DNA of 35,577 bases from an uncultured Fibrobacter sp. (lineage in GTDB: Bacteria; Fibrobacterota; Fibrobacteria; Fibrobacterales; Fibrobacteraceae): assembly GCA_946186895.1 (NCBI GenBank), contig CAMHOW010000023.1, positions 1 to 35,577 of the forward strand. The letters are read 5' to 3'. Each line of letters starts with the position of its first letter. Position 1 is the stretch's first letter. The notes beneath the pieces are model-generated. The model was given only the letters and a program-made list of their open reading frames with translations. It was not told the origin of the DNA and did no database searches. This document shows, one piece after another, positions 24,761 through 33,903 of the stretch. The translations under genes were made by a program, and so were the position numbers.

Positions 24761-26122
24761 ATGAATTTGAAGAAGCTTTTGTGGCCAGTGTTTTGTGGTA
24801 TGCTGGCTTTGACGATGGCATGCTCATCCGATAGCACAACGCCAACGGATCCAGGTAACCCGCAGCCGGGTGGTGACTCGAATCCGGGAACTAATCCGTC
24901 TGATGGTGGCGGAAGTGCTGCCTACGTTTCTCCGGTGGCGTTGTCGACTTCTGCCAACAAGGAAGCCGCTAGTGCCGTCTACAATAAGTGGCTTGAATGG
25001 CATTTTGTGACTAAGACCGCCGAGGCCCAGTATTATCAGAGTATTGCCAATAAGTTTGACGAAGTCTTTGGAGGCTATGACCCTGTAGGACGCGTCATTT
25101 GGTCTGCTCAGAATGGTAATTCCGCTTGCACGGTAAATACGACCAACAGCAATATGGCAAGCCGTGGTTGTACCGTATCCGAAGGCATTGGCTATGGCAT
25201 GGTCCTGAGCTATTTCCAGGGCGATACGCAAACCTTCCATGCATTGTGGAATTTCTCTCGTGCGTTGAGGGCGTATACGGGCTCGCCGTTCACTCCTTGG
25301 CTTACATCGGGCTTTACGTATAGCATCACTGACCGTTCTAGCGCTACCGATGCGGATTTGGATATCGCAGCTTCCCTTGTCTTGATGCATTACAAGACGG
25401 GCGTTCAGGATTACCTGAACGATGCCTTGGTAATTATTAAGGGCATCTGGGAACAGGAAGTTGAACAGACTAGCCTGTTATTGCTTTCGGGTGACACGGA
25501 CATTTGGAAAAAGGATCCCACCTTTAACCTGAGCTATTTCTCTCCGGTCGCTTTGCGCTTGTTCGCTATGGTGGATAACGCCCACAACTGGAAGGGTGTG
25601 CTGGACAATATGTATGCTTACATGAAAAAGGTTCAGGATGCGGGTACCGGGGTGTTCCCTGATTGGAGCGATGCCGCAGGTGCAGCCAAGAACCCGCCGA
25701 ACAATTCTGCGAAGAGTACGTACTTCCTGTTCAATAAGGAGTCGGTCCGTATTCCGTGGCGTATCGCTTGGGATTACTACTGGTTCCAGGATGAACGTGC
25801 AAAGGCCATTTTGGATAAGCTGAACGCATTCATTGCCGATCCGTCTAGGGCTAATGGCGATCCGACAAGTTTGGCACTCGCTAAGATGTATTCCTGGAAT
25901 ACCAGCGTTGGTGCAGACTTGAAGGGCGGTTCTGCCGTTCCTAACCAATGGCTTGCGGCCTGGTGCCTTACGGGCATCTCTGGCAATACGGATTGGTTGA
26001 ACAAGTGTACGGCTGCGGTTAACCAAAAGTGGCCCTCCAATAGTTCAACCAGTTATTTCTCTGACATCCTGCTTTCCATGTACAGCCAGCTTTTGAATGG
26101 CTTGTATCAGCGCCCGTTCTAA
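24761..26122 (+). CDS. GH8 endoglucanase lipoprotein
   Basis: 453 residues from the ATG at 24761. An in-frame ATG at 24749 is less likely because AGGA lies between the two at proper distance for the second. A lipoprotein signal peptide ends in LTMAC (Cys21), followed by a Pro/Gly/Ser linker to about residue 52. The GH8 (alpha/alpha)6 domain shows the catalytic acid E141 in SEGIGYGM. The GH8 signature ATDADLDIAASLVL is at 195-208, with the catalytic and binding aspartates. Later motifs are IPWRIAWDYYWF and LAAWCLTG. GH8 enzymes invert beta-1,4 linkages in cellulose, xylan or chitosan; endoglucanase is the likeliest role in this setting. There is no T9SS-like C-terminus, so it is membrane-anchored. 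Confidence 0.92.
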   Translation: MNLKKLLWPVFCGMLALTMACSSDSTTPTDPGNPQPGGDSNPGTNPSDGGGSAAYVSPVALSTSANKEAASAVYNKWLEWHFVTKTAEAQYYQSIANKFDEVFGGYDPVGRVIWSAQNGNSACTVNTTNSNMASRGCTVSEGIGYGMVLSYFQGDTQTFHALWNFSRALRAYTGSPFTPWLTSGFTYSITDRSSATDADLDIAASLVLMHYKTGVQDYLNDALVIIKGIWEQEVEQTSLLLLSGDTDIWKKDPTFNLSYFSPVALRLFAMVDNAHNWKGVLDNMYAYMKKVQDAGTGVFPDWSDAAGAAKNPPNNSAKSTYFLFNKESVRIPWRIAWDYYWFQDERAKAILDKLNAFIADPSRANGDPTSLALAKMYSWNTSVGADLKGGSAVPNQWLAAWCLTGISGNTDWLNKCTAAVNQKWPSNSSTSYFSDILLSMYSQLLNGLYQRPF

Positions 26123-26141
26123 ACGGAGACAGTCTTGGAAG

Positions 26142-26178
26142 AAAAACACCTTGACAAATGTCAAGGTGTTTTTTTTGT
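26142..26178. terminator. Bidirectional terminator between GH8 and the AAA+ gene
   Basis: AACACCTTGAC (26145-26155), loop AAAT, GTCAAGGTGTT (26160-26170): a perfect 11-bp stem with a T-run after it and A's before it. It serves the plus-strand GH8 gene and the minus-strand gene ending at 26207. Confidence 0.9.
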
Positions 26179-26206
26179 TCACGGAGGTATTTTAGGAGGC
26201 GAACGT

Positions 26207-28546
26207 TTACAGTCCCATGCGGCGGCCCTCGCGAGTATCCTTGCTGTTGATCTCGTGTTGCAGGGCGTGCAAAATGTTCCCCGGAGTCTTTTCGGATTCG
26301 TCCAGGAACCGGTAAGAACTGTAGACGGCGTTAAAGTCGCCGGGGGCGAGAGCCTTCAGCTCGCGTGCTTCGGCAGGGCAGGGGATATCGTTGAAGAACG
26401 CTTTCCACAGAGTCTCGATGCCTTCGGGCTTCAGATAGTTGAACTTGACTTTCAGCGCGAAGCGACGGCGAGAGGCCTGGTCCAGGTTGCCGTTGAAGTT
26501 GGTGGCGGCAATGAAGATGCCCTTGAAGTTTTCCATCTGGGTCAGCAGTTCGTTGACCTGGGACACTTCCCAGTTGTGAGTGGCGCCACCACGTTCCTGG
26601 AGCATGCTGTCGGCTTCGTCCAAGAAGAGGATGGCACCCTTGTCTTCGGCCTCGCGGAACATGGCGCGGATCTTCTTTTCGGTTTCGCCTACGAAACACC
26701 CCAGAATATCGCTGGCCTTGCGGATGAGCAGCTTGCGCCCGAGGGTTCTCGCTACATATTTGGCAAGCTCGGTCTTGCCGGTACCGGGAGCACCGTAGAA
26801 CAGTACGTTCAGCGAATCCGGACGGTCGCTATCCTCCATGGTTTTCCACTTGTCGTCAAAGGACTTGAGCACCCGCTGGATGCGTTCCAGGTTGTTGTCG
26901 ATGTTCAGAACATTCAGCATGTAGTTCGGGGCGTGGGATTCTGTATCGCGGTTGGCGTATTCCAGCGGTAGCCCCATCAGATCGGCCTGGGCGGTGGCAA
27001 TCTGGCGTACGGCGGCGGATGTTTCTATGGCGCTGCCCGCTTGCTTCAGCATCTTGGCTCCAGAAATGGCCTGGGTGATTCCGCCGGCGGTAATGGGGAA
27101 CTCGGTGGCGAATCTCTTCACCATGTCGGGGGTGAGCAGGTCTTCGGCCTTTTGCTCGCGGATGACGGAGTTCCAGATTCCGAGACGCATTTCGGAGTCG
27201 GGACGGTCGAATTGTATGGAATAGTCGAAACGGCGCAGCGAACTGGGCTCGATAAACTGGATTTCGTTAGAAATCCAGATGACGGGAACCCTGATCTGCT
27301 CCAGGAAAAAGTTGAGCGCGCCTTTCTCGCAGGAATTCAAAATGATGTCTGCTTCGTCTACGAGCAGAATGGCCTTCTGGTTCTTGTACTTGTTGGCGGC
27401 AAAGAGGATGGTGCCCATTCTTTCGCTAAGGACAGAGCCGTTCCGGTTTTCTTTATGGGTGCCTTCAGTACGTACGATGGTCATGACCAGGGGGCGCCCC
27501 AGCTCCTTGGCGATGGACTTGGCAAGCTCGGTCTTGCCGGTACCTTCTACCCCGTACAAAAAGATGTTGAGTCCCTTGCCGGTGGGGTTGTTTTTGAGCA
27601 TCTCGTACATCAGTTCCACTTCGGGCTTGTCGCGGCTCAGTTCGCTGTAGGGAACACAGTTTCCCTGGTAGGTTCGGCAGTATAGGGAATCCAGGTCATT
27701 GCCGGAACGTCCGTCCAGAAAGAACCCGATGCGTCGGGAAATATCCAGGTCGTCGTCCAGAATATTCATCTTCTTTATGGTGCCGTCATTGGAGAGGACC
27801 TTTTCGGTATCCACGTTTGGATAAAGTTTTGGGAAAATTTCAATGACGTTGGTGTTGCTGAATCGATTCTGGGTCCTTACGAGACCGTTGATAGTTTCAC
27901 AGATTTCCTTGTTGAAGAAAATCCATGCGAAAAGGGTGATTTCCATTTCCAGTTCGCTGAGACTGAATGTCTTTTGGACGATTTTAATACGTTTGAGGTA
28001 AGTGTCCTCCTTGTTGTCTGCATTTTCTTTCAGCAACTGGTACAGCTCCCGCTGGAAACTCTCGAAAAAGACCTTTTGGGCCGCGGCGTCGAAAATCATC
28101 TCGTTGTCCAAGTACTTGCCTCCGATAACTCGGGGCTCGCAACTGTAATCCTCCGTTTCGATGAACTTTTTGATGGCGTTGATGGTTTTTCGACGTTTAT
28201 TGTAGGCCATAGGCTTATTGTGGTCGAACAGAAAGTCGTCGTCATCTATCTCAAAGTTACTTAGGTCGTCTGTATATCTTTTACGTTGGCCAGCATTTTT
28301 GGCAAAGGAGTCCTCGGACTTGTTCAATGCTTCGAAGTGCTGCACCACGTCCATCAGTACATTTTCGGCATTTTTTCGGGGCAGTATGCTGAGGCAGTCG
28401 TCGGTGTCGGGCCTTCTTTTTTCGGTGCGCAGTACGCGGAGCCAGTACTCGTACCCCTTGAGGACGATAAAATTGAGCTGGATCTCGTTGGCGGTGAAAT
28501 CCTCGGCGAGACCCTTGAGAACATTCTTAAAATACTTTTCTTTCAT
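26207..28546 (-). CDS. Double AAA+ ATPase (SpoVK/Cdc48-like modules), function unknown
   Basis: 779 residues, cytoplasmic, with no signal or TM. The N-terminal 300 residues are helical and unassigned. AAA+ module 1 has Walker A GVEGTGKTELA near 332, Walker B ILLVDEAD near 398 and arginine-finger-like SLRRFD. Module 2 has Walker A GAPGTGKTELA near 585, the pore-loop area ILGCFVGETEKKIRAMF, Walker B ILFLDEAD near 640, and SRRRFALKVKF. Both modules keep nucleotide-binding and hydrolysis residues, so both look active. The protein ends in EGRRMGL, like the upstream paralogue (NRKMGF). AAGGG lies before the ATG. It lies 54 bases downstream of its paralogue on the same strand, so co-transcription is likely. 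A protein remodelling role is inferred; the target is unknown. Confidence 0.82.
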   Translation of the reverse strand: MKEKYFKNVLKGLAEDFTANEIQLNFIVLKGYEYWLRVLRTEKRRPDTDDCLSILPRKNAENVLMDVVQHFEALNKSEDSFAKNAGQRKRYTDDLSNFEIDDDDFLFDHNKPMAYNKRRKTINAIKKFIETEDYSCEPRVIGGKYLDNEMIFDAAAQKVFFESFQRELYQLLKENADNKEDTYLKRIKIVQKTFSLSELEMEITLFAWIFFNKEICETINGLVRTQNRFSNTNVIEIFPKLYPNVDTEKVLSNDGTIKKMNILDDDLDISRRIGFFLDGRSGNDLDSLYCRTYQGNCVPYSELSRDKPEVELMYEMLKNNPTGKGLNIFLYGVEGTGKTELAKSIAKELGRPLVMTIVRTEGTHKENRNGSVLSERMGTILFAANKYKNQKAILLVDEADIILNSCEKGALNFFLEQIRVPVIWISNEIQFIEPSSLRRFDYSIQFDRPDSEMRLGIWNSVIREQKAEDLLTPDMVKRFATEFPITAGGITQAISGAKMLKQAGSAIETSAAVRQIATAQADLMGLPLEYANRDTESHAPNYMLNVLNIDNNLERIQRVLKSFDDKWKTMEDSDRPDSLNVLFYGAPGTGKTELAKYVARTLGRKLLIRKASDILGCFVGETEKKIRAMFREAEDKGAILFLDEADSMLQERGGATHNWEVSQVNELLTQMENFKGIFIAATNFNGNLDQASRRRFALKVKFNYLKPEGIETLWKAFFNDIPCPAEARELKALAPGDFNAVYSSYRFLDESEKTPGNILHALQHEINSKDTREGRRMGL

Positions 28547-28600
28547 GTAGTTACCCTTTTATATATCGTCTTTTGGCTGAAAAATGTAAAGCGAAAGTCC

Positions 28601-30892
28601 CTAAAAACCCATTTTGCGGTTGGGACGATTCTCCTTGGCCTCGAGCTCTTTTTCCAGCTCCTTGGTGATGCGTTCGGGGGTCAGTCTTTCGGCGGGCAAG
28701 TAGCGGAGTTTGGAATAGACCGCATTGAAGTCGCCGGGGGCGAGCATCTTGAATTCCTTGATCTGTTCCGGGCAATCTAGGGTAGGGAAGAAAGACTTCC
28801 AGATGTTCTCAATGCCTTCGGAATTCAGATAGTTGAATTTGAGCTTCAGGGCGAACCGGCGGCGGGATGCCGTATCCAGGTTGCCGTTGAAGTTGGTGGA
28901 GGCGATGAAGATGCCGTTGAAGTTTTCCAACTGGGTGAGAACCTCGTTCACCTGGCTCACTTCGTGATTCTGGAATGCGTTACTCCTGTCCGAAATCATG
29001 CTGTCGGCCTCGTCGAAGAGCAGTATGGAGTAGGACTCTTCCGCTTCTTCGAAAGCTGCACGGATTCTCATTTCGGTTTCACCTACGAACATGCCCTTCA
29101 GGTCGCTGGCACGCTTGATAATCAGGTTACGGTTCAGCTTTCGGGCGAGGAAACGAGCGAATTCCGTCTTGCCGGTGCCGGGAGCGCCGTAGAGTAAAAT
29201 GTTCAGGGAACGGGGGGCCGTTTTGTCGCCCAGATTGTCCCACTGGGCGTTGTAGCATTCTGCAATTTCCATAACCTCGTCGATGTCGCCATCGATGTTG
29301 ATACCGGAGAATGTGTAGGCGGGGGCATGGGTTGTCTTTTCACGCTTGTTGTCGCATTTGATGTTCAGCAGGTTTGCATGGGCCTCCAGCATCTTGCGCA
29401 TCACGTTTACGGCAAGTCCCTTGTCGGTGCTTGCGATATGCATGGCCTGCTGGGCGGCATAGGTATAGCCACCGACGGTCACGGGGAATTCGGCAGCGAT
29501 GGACTTAATATCCTCTTCGCTGATCATATCGGGCACATTGAGGGTTGCCAGGACAGAACGTAGCTGGTCGGCGCGCTTTTCGGCGTTGAAGTTCTTGAAT
29601 TCCATGGAAAAATCGAAACGGCGACGGGTACTTTCCTCTATGGAGCGGATGTTGTTGGTAATCCAGACGATGGGGGTGTAGATTTCTTCCATGATCATGT
29701 TGAGCATCCCCTTCTCGAGGCCGTTCAGAATCTGGTCCGCCTCGTCTACGAGGATAATGGCGTTCTGGTTTTCGAACTGGATGGCGGCCAGCTGGAGCGT
29801 GCGCAGCCGGTGCCGCAGAATGGATTCCCGGATGTTCGTCTTGGGTCCGAGTAGGCCTTCGGATTCAGGGCAGGATCTGATAGAGTACAGCGGGAGCCCG
29901 GTCGCTTCGGCGAGGGCCTTGGTGAGTTCCGTCTTGCCGGTGCCGGCCCGACCGTAGAACAGGATGTTCAGCGCCTTGTTCCTGTCGTGATGGGCCAGCA
30001 GGTACACGAGCATTTCTGCCTCGGGACGGTTCTTGGTGAGGGCATCGAAGGGAATGAGCGAAGGTTCGACGGTCTCGATATCGCCCAATTGTGTACATTC
30101 CTGCTGGCCGTTCAGATGCAGTTCTACTTCGTGATCCAATTCCAGTTCAGTATTTATAATGTACAGTCTCTGGAGCCTGGAGTCGAATCCGGTCAGTTCG
30201 GAGAACCGCTGTTCGGAGAGGTTTGTGGCTGTTAGCAGCAGGGAAACGTCCTTGTTGAAAAAGCGCAATTTCTGGCTACGCTGCAGAAACCTCTTTTCGT
30301 CCAGCATGGACATTTCGTCACGATTCACCAGCCACAGGAATAAGATGATGTTAATCTCGTCGTCGTTCAGTTGGCACAGGTCCTGGAGGGACTGGATGCG
30401 CTTCATGGTGGAATCATTCGGGTCGCCACCTTTCTTCAGTTCCTCGATGGCGTAATTGATGAAATAGGGAGCAATGGTCTGCTGCAACTGCATCCACTTT
30501 TCCGGAGAGACCATGTCGGTGCGCAGTGCTGAAATACGGCCGATGATTTTCTTACCGTCCCTGTAGTAGTCACCATTGGGGTAGTTTTCCAGAAAAACTT
30601 TGCCATGCCTCCCAGCAAAGGAGCTTACGTAGGGGCTATCTTCCTCTTCAGGGGAGGTGTTTTCCATTTCGTCACGGACAATTTCCTGGATGACAGGGAA
30701 CAGGGACTGGGTATCCATGAGGCTGAATACCGCCTTAGGGTTCAGGTAACCCACGTCATTTTGCAATAGCCTGACCCAGAATTCCAGCATTTTCAGCTTG
30801 GAAAACGGGGCGGTATCGCTTTCGATGGCCGGTTTAGCACCGTTCTGGATGAGCTGCTGGGCGATGTCCTGGAAATATCCGTTGTTCTTCAT
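28601..30892 (-). CDS. Double AAA+ ATPase, paralogue and operon partner
   Basis: 763 residues. Same layout as the 26207-28546 gene. The N-terminal helical domain (about 1-290, with LKMLEFWVRLLQ near 30) matches YEYWLRVLR in the paralogue. AAA+ 1 has Walker A GRAGTGKTELT near 315, Walker B IILVDEAD near 383 and TRRRFD. AAA+ 2 has Walker A GAPGTGKTEFA near 571, DLKGMFVGETEMRIRAAF, Walker B ILLFDEAD near 625, and SRRRFALKLKFNYL. The start at 30892 has AGGAGAGG eight bases upstream. Different Walker A1 sequences and divergent N-termini suggest the two form a hetero-oligomer or serve different targets. It is divergently transcribed from lemA-htpX; the 235-base gap between shows no other gene. Confidence 0.82.
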   Translation of the reverse strand: MKNNGYFQDIAQQLIQNGAKPAIESDTAPFSKLKMLEFWVRLLQNDVGYLNPKAVFSLMDTQSLFPVIQEIVRDEMENTSPEEEDSPYVSSFAGRHGKVFLENYPNGDYYRDGKKIIGRISALRTDMVSPEKWMQLQQTIAPYFINYAIEELKKGGDPNDSTMKRIQSLQDLCQLNDDEINIILFLWLVNRDEMSMLDEKRFLQRSQKLRFFNKDVSLLLTATNLSEQRFSELTGFDSRLQRLYIINTELELDHEVELHLNGQQECTQLGDIETVEPSLIPFDALTKNRPEAEMLVYLLAHHDRNKALNILFYGRAGTGKTELTKALAEATGLPLYSIRSCPESEGLLGPKTNIRESILRHRLRTLQLAAIQFENQNAIILVDEADQILNGLEKGMLNMIMEEIYTPIVWITNNIRSIEESTRRRFDFSMEFKNFNAEKRADQLRSVLATLNVPDMISEEDIKSIAAEFPVTVGGYTYAAQQAMHIASTDKGLAVNVMRKMLEAHANLLNIKCDNKREKTTHAPAYTFSGINIDGDIDEVMEIAECYNAQWDNLGDKTAPRSLNILLYGAPGTGKTEFARFLARKLNRNLIIKRASDLKGMFVGETEMRIRAAFEEAEESYSILLFDEADSMISDRSNAFQNHEVSQVNEVLTQLENFNGIFIASTNFNGNLDTASRRRFALKLKFNYLNSEGIENIWKSFFPTLDCPEQIKEFKMLAPGDFNAVYSKLRYLPAERLTPERITKELEKELEAKENRPNRKMGF

Positions 30893-31069
30893 ATTTTACC
30901 TCTCCTATAATAAACACAACCGGCTAGGGACGCGGCGAAACAAATCATACCCAGAAAAACCGGGTACAATATCCCTAAAAAAATTTCAATAAAAAAATGG
31001 TTGTGGGGGAAAGCTGGCCAATTATAGTAAAATTTCCTGTTTTTGTCAAGGGAAAATTGAAGAATAAAT

Positions 31070-31097
31070 TTGCGGCTTTATCTGTTTTTTGTATACT
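31070..31097 (+). promoter_or_regulatory. Candidate lemA promoter
   Basis: TTGCGG (31070-31075), a 16-base gap, TATACT (31092-31097), 31 bases before the lemA ATG. A sigma70-like reading; a TATTATAG run just downstream is an alternative -10. Confidence 0.4.
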
Positions 31098-31128
31098 ATG
31101 TATTATAGTCTGCAACAAAGGAGACCTT

Positions 31129-31689
31129 ATGACTATCGGAATCGTTGTCGCCATCGTGGTAGTTGTTCTTATTGCCTGGTTCATCTCCATGTACAATGGC
31201 CTGGTGAAGCTTCGTAACAATCGCGAGAATGCCTTTGCAAATATCGATGTACAGCTCAAGCAGCGCTTTGATCTGGTGCCCCAATTGGTGAACACCATTA
31301 AGGGTTACGCCACTCACGAAAAGGAAACTTTGGAGAAGGTGACCGCCGCCCGTGCCGCCGCCATGAACGCCACCACGGTAGATGAGAAGGTCCAGGCGGA
31401 CAAGGCCCTTTCCGGTGCGCTGGCCGGACTCCGTGTTTCTTTGGAAGCCTACCCCGAACTGAAGGCCAACCAGAACTTCTTGCAGTTGCAGAACGAACTG
31501 GCCGACATCGAGAACAAGCTTTCCGCCGCCCGCCGCTTCTTCAATTCCACCACCCGCGAATTGAACAACGCCTGCGAAGTGTTCCCCAGCAACATTGTGG
31601 CTGGCATGTTCGGTTTCAAGCGTGCTCCCATGTACGAGGCAACCGAAAATCGCGAGACTCTCAACAAGGCCCCCGAGGTACGCTTCTAA
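31129..31689 (+). CDS. lemA: LemA family membrane protein
   Basis: 186 residues. The frame is open further upstream (to 30997), but AAAGGAG seven bases before the ATG at 31129 fixes the start. One N-terminal TM segment (IGIVVAIVVVVLIAWF) is followed by the LemA helical domain, with the family hallmarks LVKLRNNRENAFANIDVQLKQRFDLVPQLV, then YATHE, YPELKANQNF and ARRFFNSTTRELN, ending near FPSN. LemA proteins are single-pass membrane proteins of unclear function, often found beside HtpX/M48 proteases, as here (35-base gap). The partnership suggests membrane protein or envelope quality control. Confidence 0.93.
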   Translation: MTIGIVVAIVVVVLIAWFISMYNGLVKLRNNRENAFANIDVQLKQRFDLVPQLVNTIKGYATHEKETLEKVTAARAAAMNATTVDEKVQADKALSGALAGLRVSLEAYPELKANQNFLQLQNELADIENKLSAARRFFNSTTRELNNACEVFPSNIVAGMFGFKRAPMYEATENRETLNKAPEVRF

Positions 31690-31697
31690 TAATGAAA

Positions 31698-31722
31698 AAA
31701 TGTGGAGTGTGATCTCACATTT
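31698..31722 (+). promoter_or_regulatory. Hairpin over the htpX translation start region
   Basis: AAATGTG (31698-31704) and CACATTT (31716-31722) pair perfectly around an 11-base loop, ending two bases before the ATG at 31725. The only GGAG (31704-31707) lies at the stem-loop edge, 17 bases from the ATG. The structure may modulate initiation. Confidence 0.4.
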
Positions 31723-31724
31723 CT

Positions 31725-32771
31725 ATGAAGTACGTCGGTATCCAGACCCAGATTTGGAGGAATAACCGCAATACGGTTATCCTGCTCTGCATGTTTCCCG
31801 TGATTCTTCTCGGGATGGTTCTCCTGGCGATTATGACCCTAGATTTTTTCGGCTGGTTCTGTTGGGACGGGGCCTGCCCGCCGGGCCCCCAGGCCGCCAC
31901 CTTCCACTGGCCCATCATCTGGTACTATTTCAAGGACGCCATGCCCTTCACGCTTTGCATGACGGGGCTCTGGTTCATTGTCGCCTACTGCACGAACACC
32001 GCCATCATCCGTCACATCACTCACGCGAAGCCTACGGAACGCAAGGACAACCTGCGGGTCTATAACCTGGTAGAAAACCTCTGCATCGCAGGGGGCATCG
32101 AGATGCCCCAAATCAATATCGTCGAAGACGATCAGTTGAACGCTTTTGCCAGCGGAGTAGATATCCCGTCTTTCACAATCACGCTTACGACCGGACTTAT
32201 AGACAAATTAGACGATGCGGAGCTGGCCGCCGTCATCGGGCACGAACTGACCCACATCAAGAACCGTGACACCCGCCTGATGGTGGTGTGTATCGTATTC
32301 GTCGGGATTTTTGCGGCCATCCGGTCCATGGCAGTGCGAATGCTTATGGGGCTGCTCACCGGGCCCCGCCGCCGCACCACCAACCGCAGCAAAAAAAATG
32401 GCGGCGGCGGTGGCGCCATTTTTGGAATCATCCTGTTTCTGGTGGCGCTTATCGTATGGAGCACCGTCGGATATTTCTTCAGCTGGCTTACTCGTATGGC
32501 CATTTCCCGTACACGTGAATACGTTGCCGATGCCGGTGGCGCCGAACTCTGTGGCGATCCGCTAGCCCTAGCCTCGGCCTTGAAGAAAATATCTGATAAC
32601 CCTGGCCTCGATAATGTTCACAGAAGTGACGTGGCCCAGCTTTACATTATCCACCCTGACGAAGAATTTGACAACGACATGAAACTTACAGGTTGGGTAG
32701 CCAAGGCGAACATCATGTTCTGTACCCACCCCGATACGCCGGAACGCATCAAGCTGTTGGAGCAGTTCTAG
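31725..32771 (+). CDS. htpX: HtpX-like M48 membrane zinc metalloprotease
   Basis: 348 residues. Two N-terminal TM segments (about 17-40 and 72-90) precede the M48 domain. HELTH is at 173-177 with E174 catalytic, and the third zinc ligand E265 is in SRTREYVADA. Two further hydrophobic segments (about 185-212 and 231-255) flank a basic and Gly-rich cytoplasmic-type loop. The segment NAFASGVD before the active site is typical of HtpX. The family degrades misfolded membrane proteins. The loop insertion of several Arg, Lys and Gly residues (about 214-230) is more extended than in enteric HtpX. It is in an operon with lemA. The start has no normal Shine-Dalgarno; see the hairpin at 31698-31722. Confidence 0.9.
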   Translation: MKYVGIQTQIWRNNRNTVILLCMFPVILLGMVLLAIMTLDFFGWFCWDGACPPGPQAATFHWPIIWYYFKDAMPFTLCMTGLWFIVAYCTNTAIIRHITHAKPTERKDNLRVYNLVENLCIAGGIEMPQINIVEDDQLNAFASGVDIPSFTITLTTGLIDKLDDAELAAVIGHELTHIKNRDTRLMVVCIVFVGIFAAIRSMAVRMLMGLLTGPRRRTTNRSKKNGGGGGAIFGIILFLVALIVWSTVGYFFSWLTRMAISRTREYVADAGGAELCGDPLALASALKKISDNPGLDNVHRSDVAQLYIIHPDEEFDNDMKLTGWVAKANIMFCTHPDTPERIKLLEQF

Positions 32772-32788
32772 GGAAAAGAGTATATTTC
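32757..32788 (+). promoter_or_regulatory. Promoter of the lipoprotein gene at 32809
   Basis: TTG (32757-32759), a 21-base gap, TATATTTC (32781-32788), with AAAAGAG directly ahead of the box as at 23553. It starts inside the 3' end of htpX, so the downstream pair has its own promoter. Confidence 0.45.
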
Positions 32789-32808
32789 CTTTAGGTGGAG
32801 TCTACGGT

Positions 32809-33894
32809 ATGATTTGTAAAACGATAAAATACCTGTGGATGGGAATGGTGCTATTGTGGCTTGTCGGTTGTAGTGGCGACGATTCTTACATGTATCGTAG
32901 TTATTGTGAATCTTATGTTTGCAAGCCTTCTACCGAGGTTCTGCAACGGCCCACGTCTTTTGCATTGGAACTGCAGTTGAACGGCTCTGCCGACTCTCGG
33001 ATGGCAAAACTCTATACGCTGGATTGTGAGTTCCTTCCCGGAGAAGATTCGACAGAACTCAGTACGTTCTGCGTGGATAGCCTCAAGTACGGCAAAAGCG
33101 ATTCCCTAAGACACCTGCCCCAAAGGAACAAGAATTCCTACGAGCGTTTTAATTCATTGTACGTAAAGGACGACGGGGCTGTTCTAGAAAAGTTTGCCCG
33201 AATTCCCATAGATGACGACGACCATTTGCGTTTTACCCTGGTGGACCGCAAGAACAAGAAAAAAACATTTGACGTAGATCTGTCCGCTTTTATCAAAATG
33301 TACGAGCTCCATGGCGACACCTTTGAATTCAAGTTCCCGGACAGCACTACGTTTAGTGCCTTTACCCGCGATACCACATTTAGCGAAAAGGATTGTGCCG
33401 TTCCGTTTACAAGTAATCGGTCGCATGGATGCTATGGATATACCGTTTACGATACGCCCTATACGGATACGACGGTTTACTGCATTGTCAATGACGGCGA
33501 TAACTATGAAAACATCAAAGGGGCTATTACTACGTCTAGTTTTTGGGGAGTGGCATTGAGCGACATCGGCGATTCTAGTGCCTGTAAGTCTCAGAATTTC
33601 TATGCGAGTATTACAGAGCAGAATCCTTGGCATGTCGAGTCTGTTCAATGCAATAAGATTGATTTGGTCGCTGTTCCCGAATCCCTTTCCCTTAGCAACC
33701 TTTATTCTCGCCGGTTGATGAATGATTTGATTCTGGATTCTTTAGGGAGTCGTATATACCGCTGGAAAGAAAATCAGTCCGATTCGAATCTTGTTGACGG
33801 ACACCGTCATCCATGGCATGCCATTAACCATCTTAGTGGGCAAGGCCCCGACAAAGAAGACGACTTTACGGTTTACACCATCTATAGGGAATAA
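32809..33894 (+). CDS. Lipoprotein of unknown function
   Basis: 361 residues. Signal peptide with lipobox WLVGC (Cys21), then a Cys-containing, Asp- and Ser-rich beta-type protein. There are nine or more cysteines after the lipobox (for example SYCESYVCKP, CYGYTVYD, SSACKSQNF), suggesting several disulfides in an exported protein. No domain recognised. GGTGGAG lies eight bases before the ATG. It is followed nine bases later by a small probable outer-membrane protein, so the two may act together at the envelope. It could be one of the lineage-specific lipoproteins of this group. Confidence 0.65.
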   Translation: MICKTIKYLWMGMVLLWLVGCSGDDSYMYRSYCESYVCKPSTEVLQRPTSFALELQLNGSADSRMAKLYTLDCEFLPGEDSTELSTFCVDSLKYGKSDSLRHLPQRNKNSYERFNSLYVKDDGAVLEKFARIPIDDDDHLRFTLVDRKNKKKTFDVDLSAFIKMYELHGDTFEFKFPDSTTFSAFTRDTTFSEKDCAVPFTSNRSHGCYGYTVYDTPYTDTTVYCIVNDGDNYENIKGAITTSSFWGVALSDIGDSSACKSQNFYASITEQNPWHVESVQCNKIDLVAVPESLSLSNLYSRRLMNDLILDSLGSRIYRWKENQSDSNLVDGHRHPWHAINHLSGQGPDKEDDFTVYTIYRE

Positions 33895-33903
33895 GGGCAA
33901 TCT

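Noticed and set aside
26135..26971. 278-residue plus-strand frame over the AAA+ gene
   Set aside because: It starts inside the terminator and runs antisense to Walker-motif coding sequence.
30997..31128. 44-residue N-terminal extension of LemA
   Set aside because: The ATG at 31129 has an excellent AAAGGAG; the extension would cover the promoter and is not part of the LemA family.
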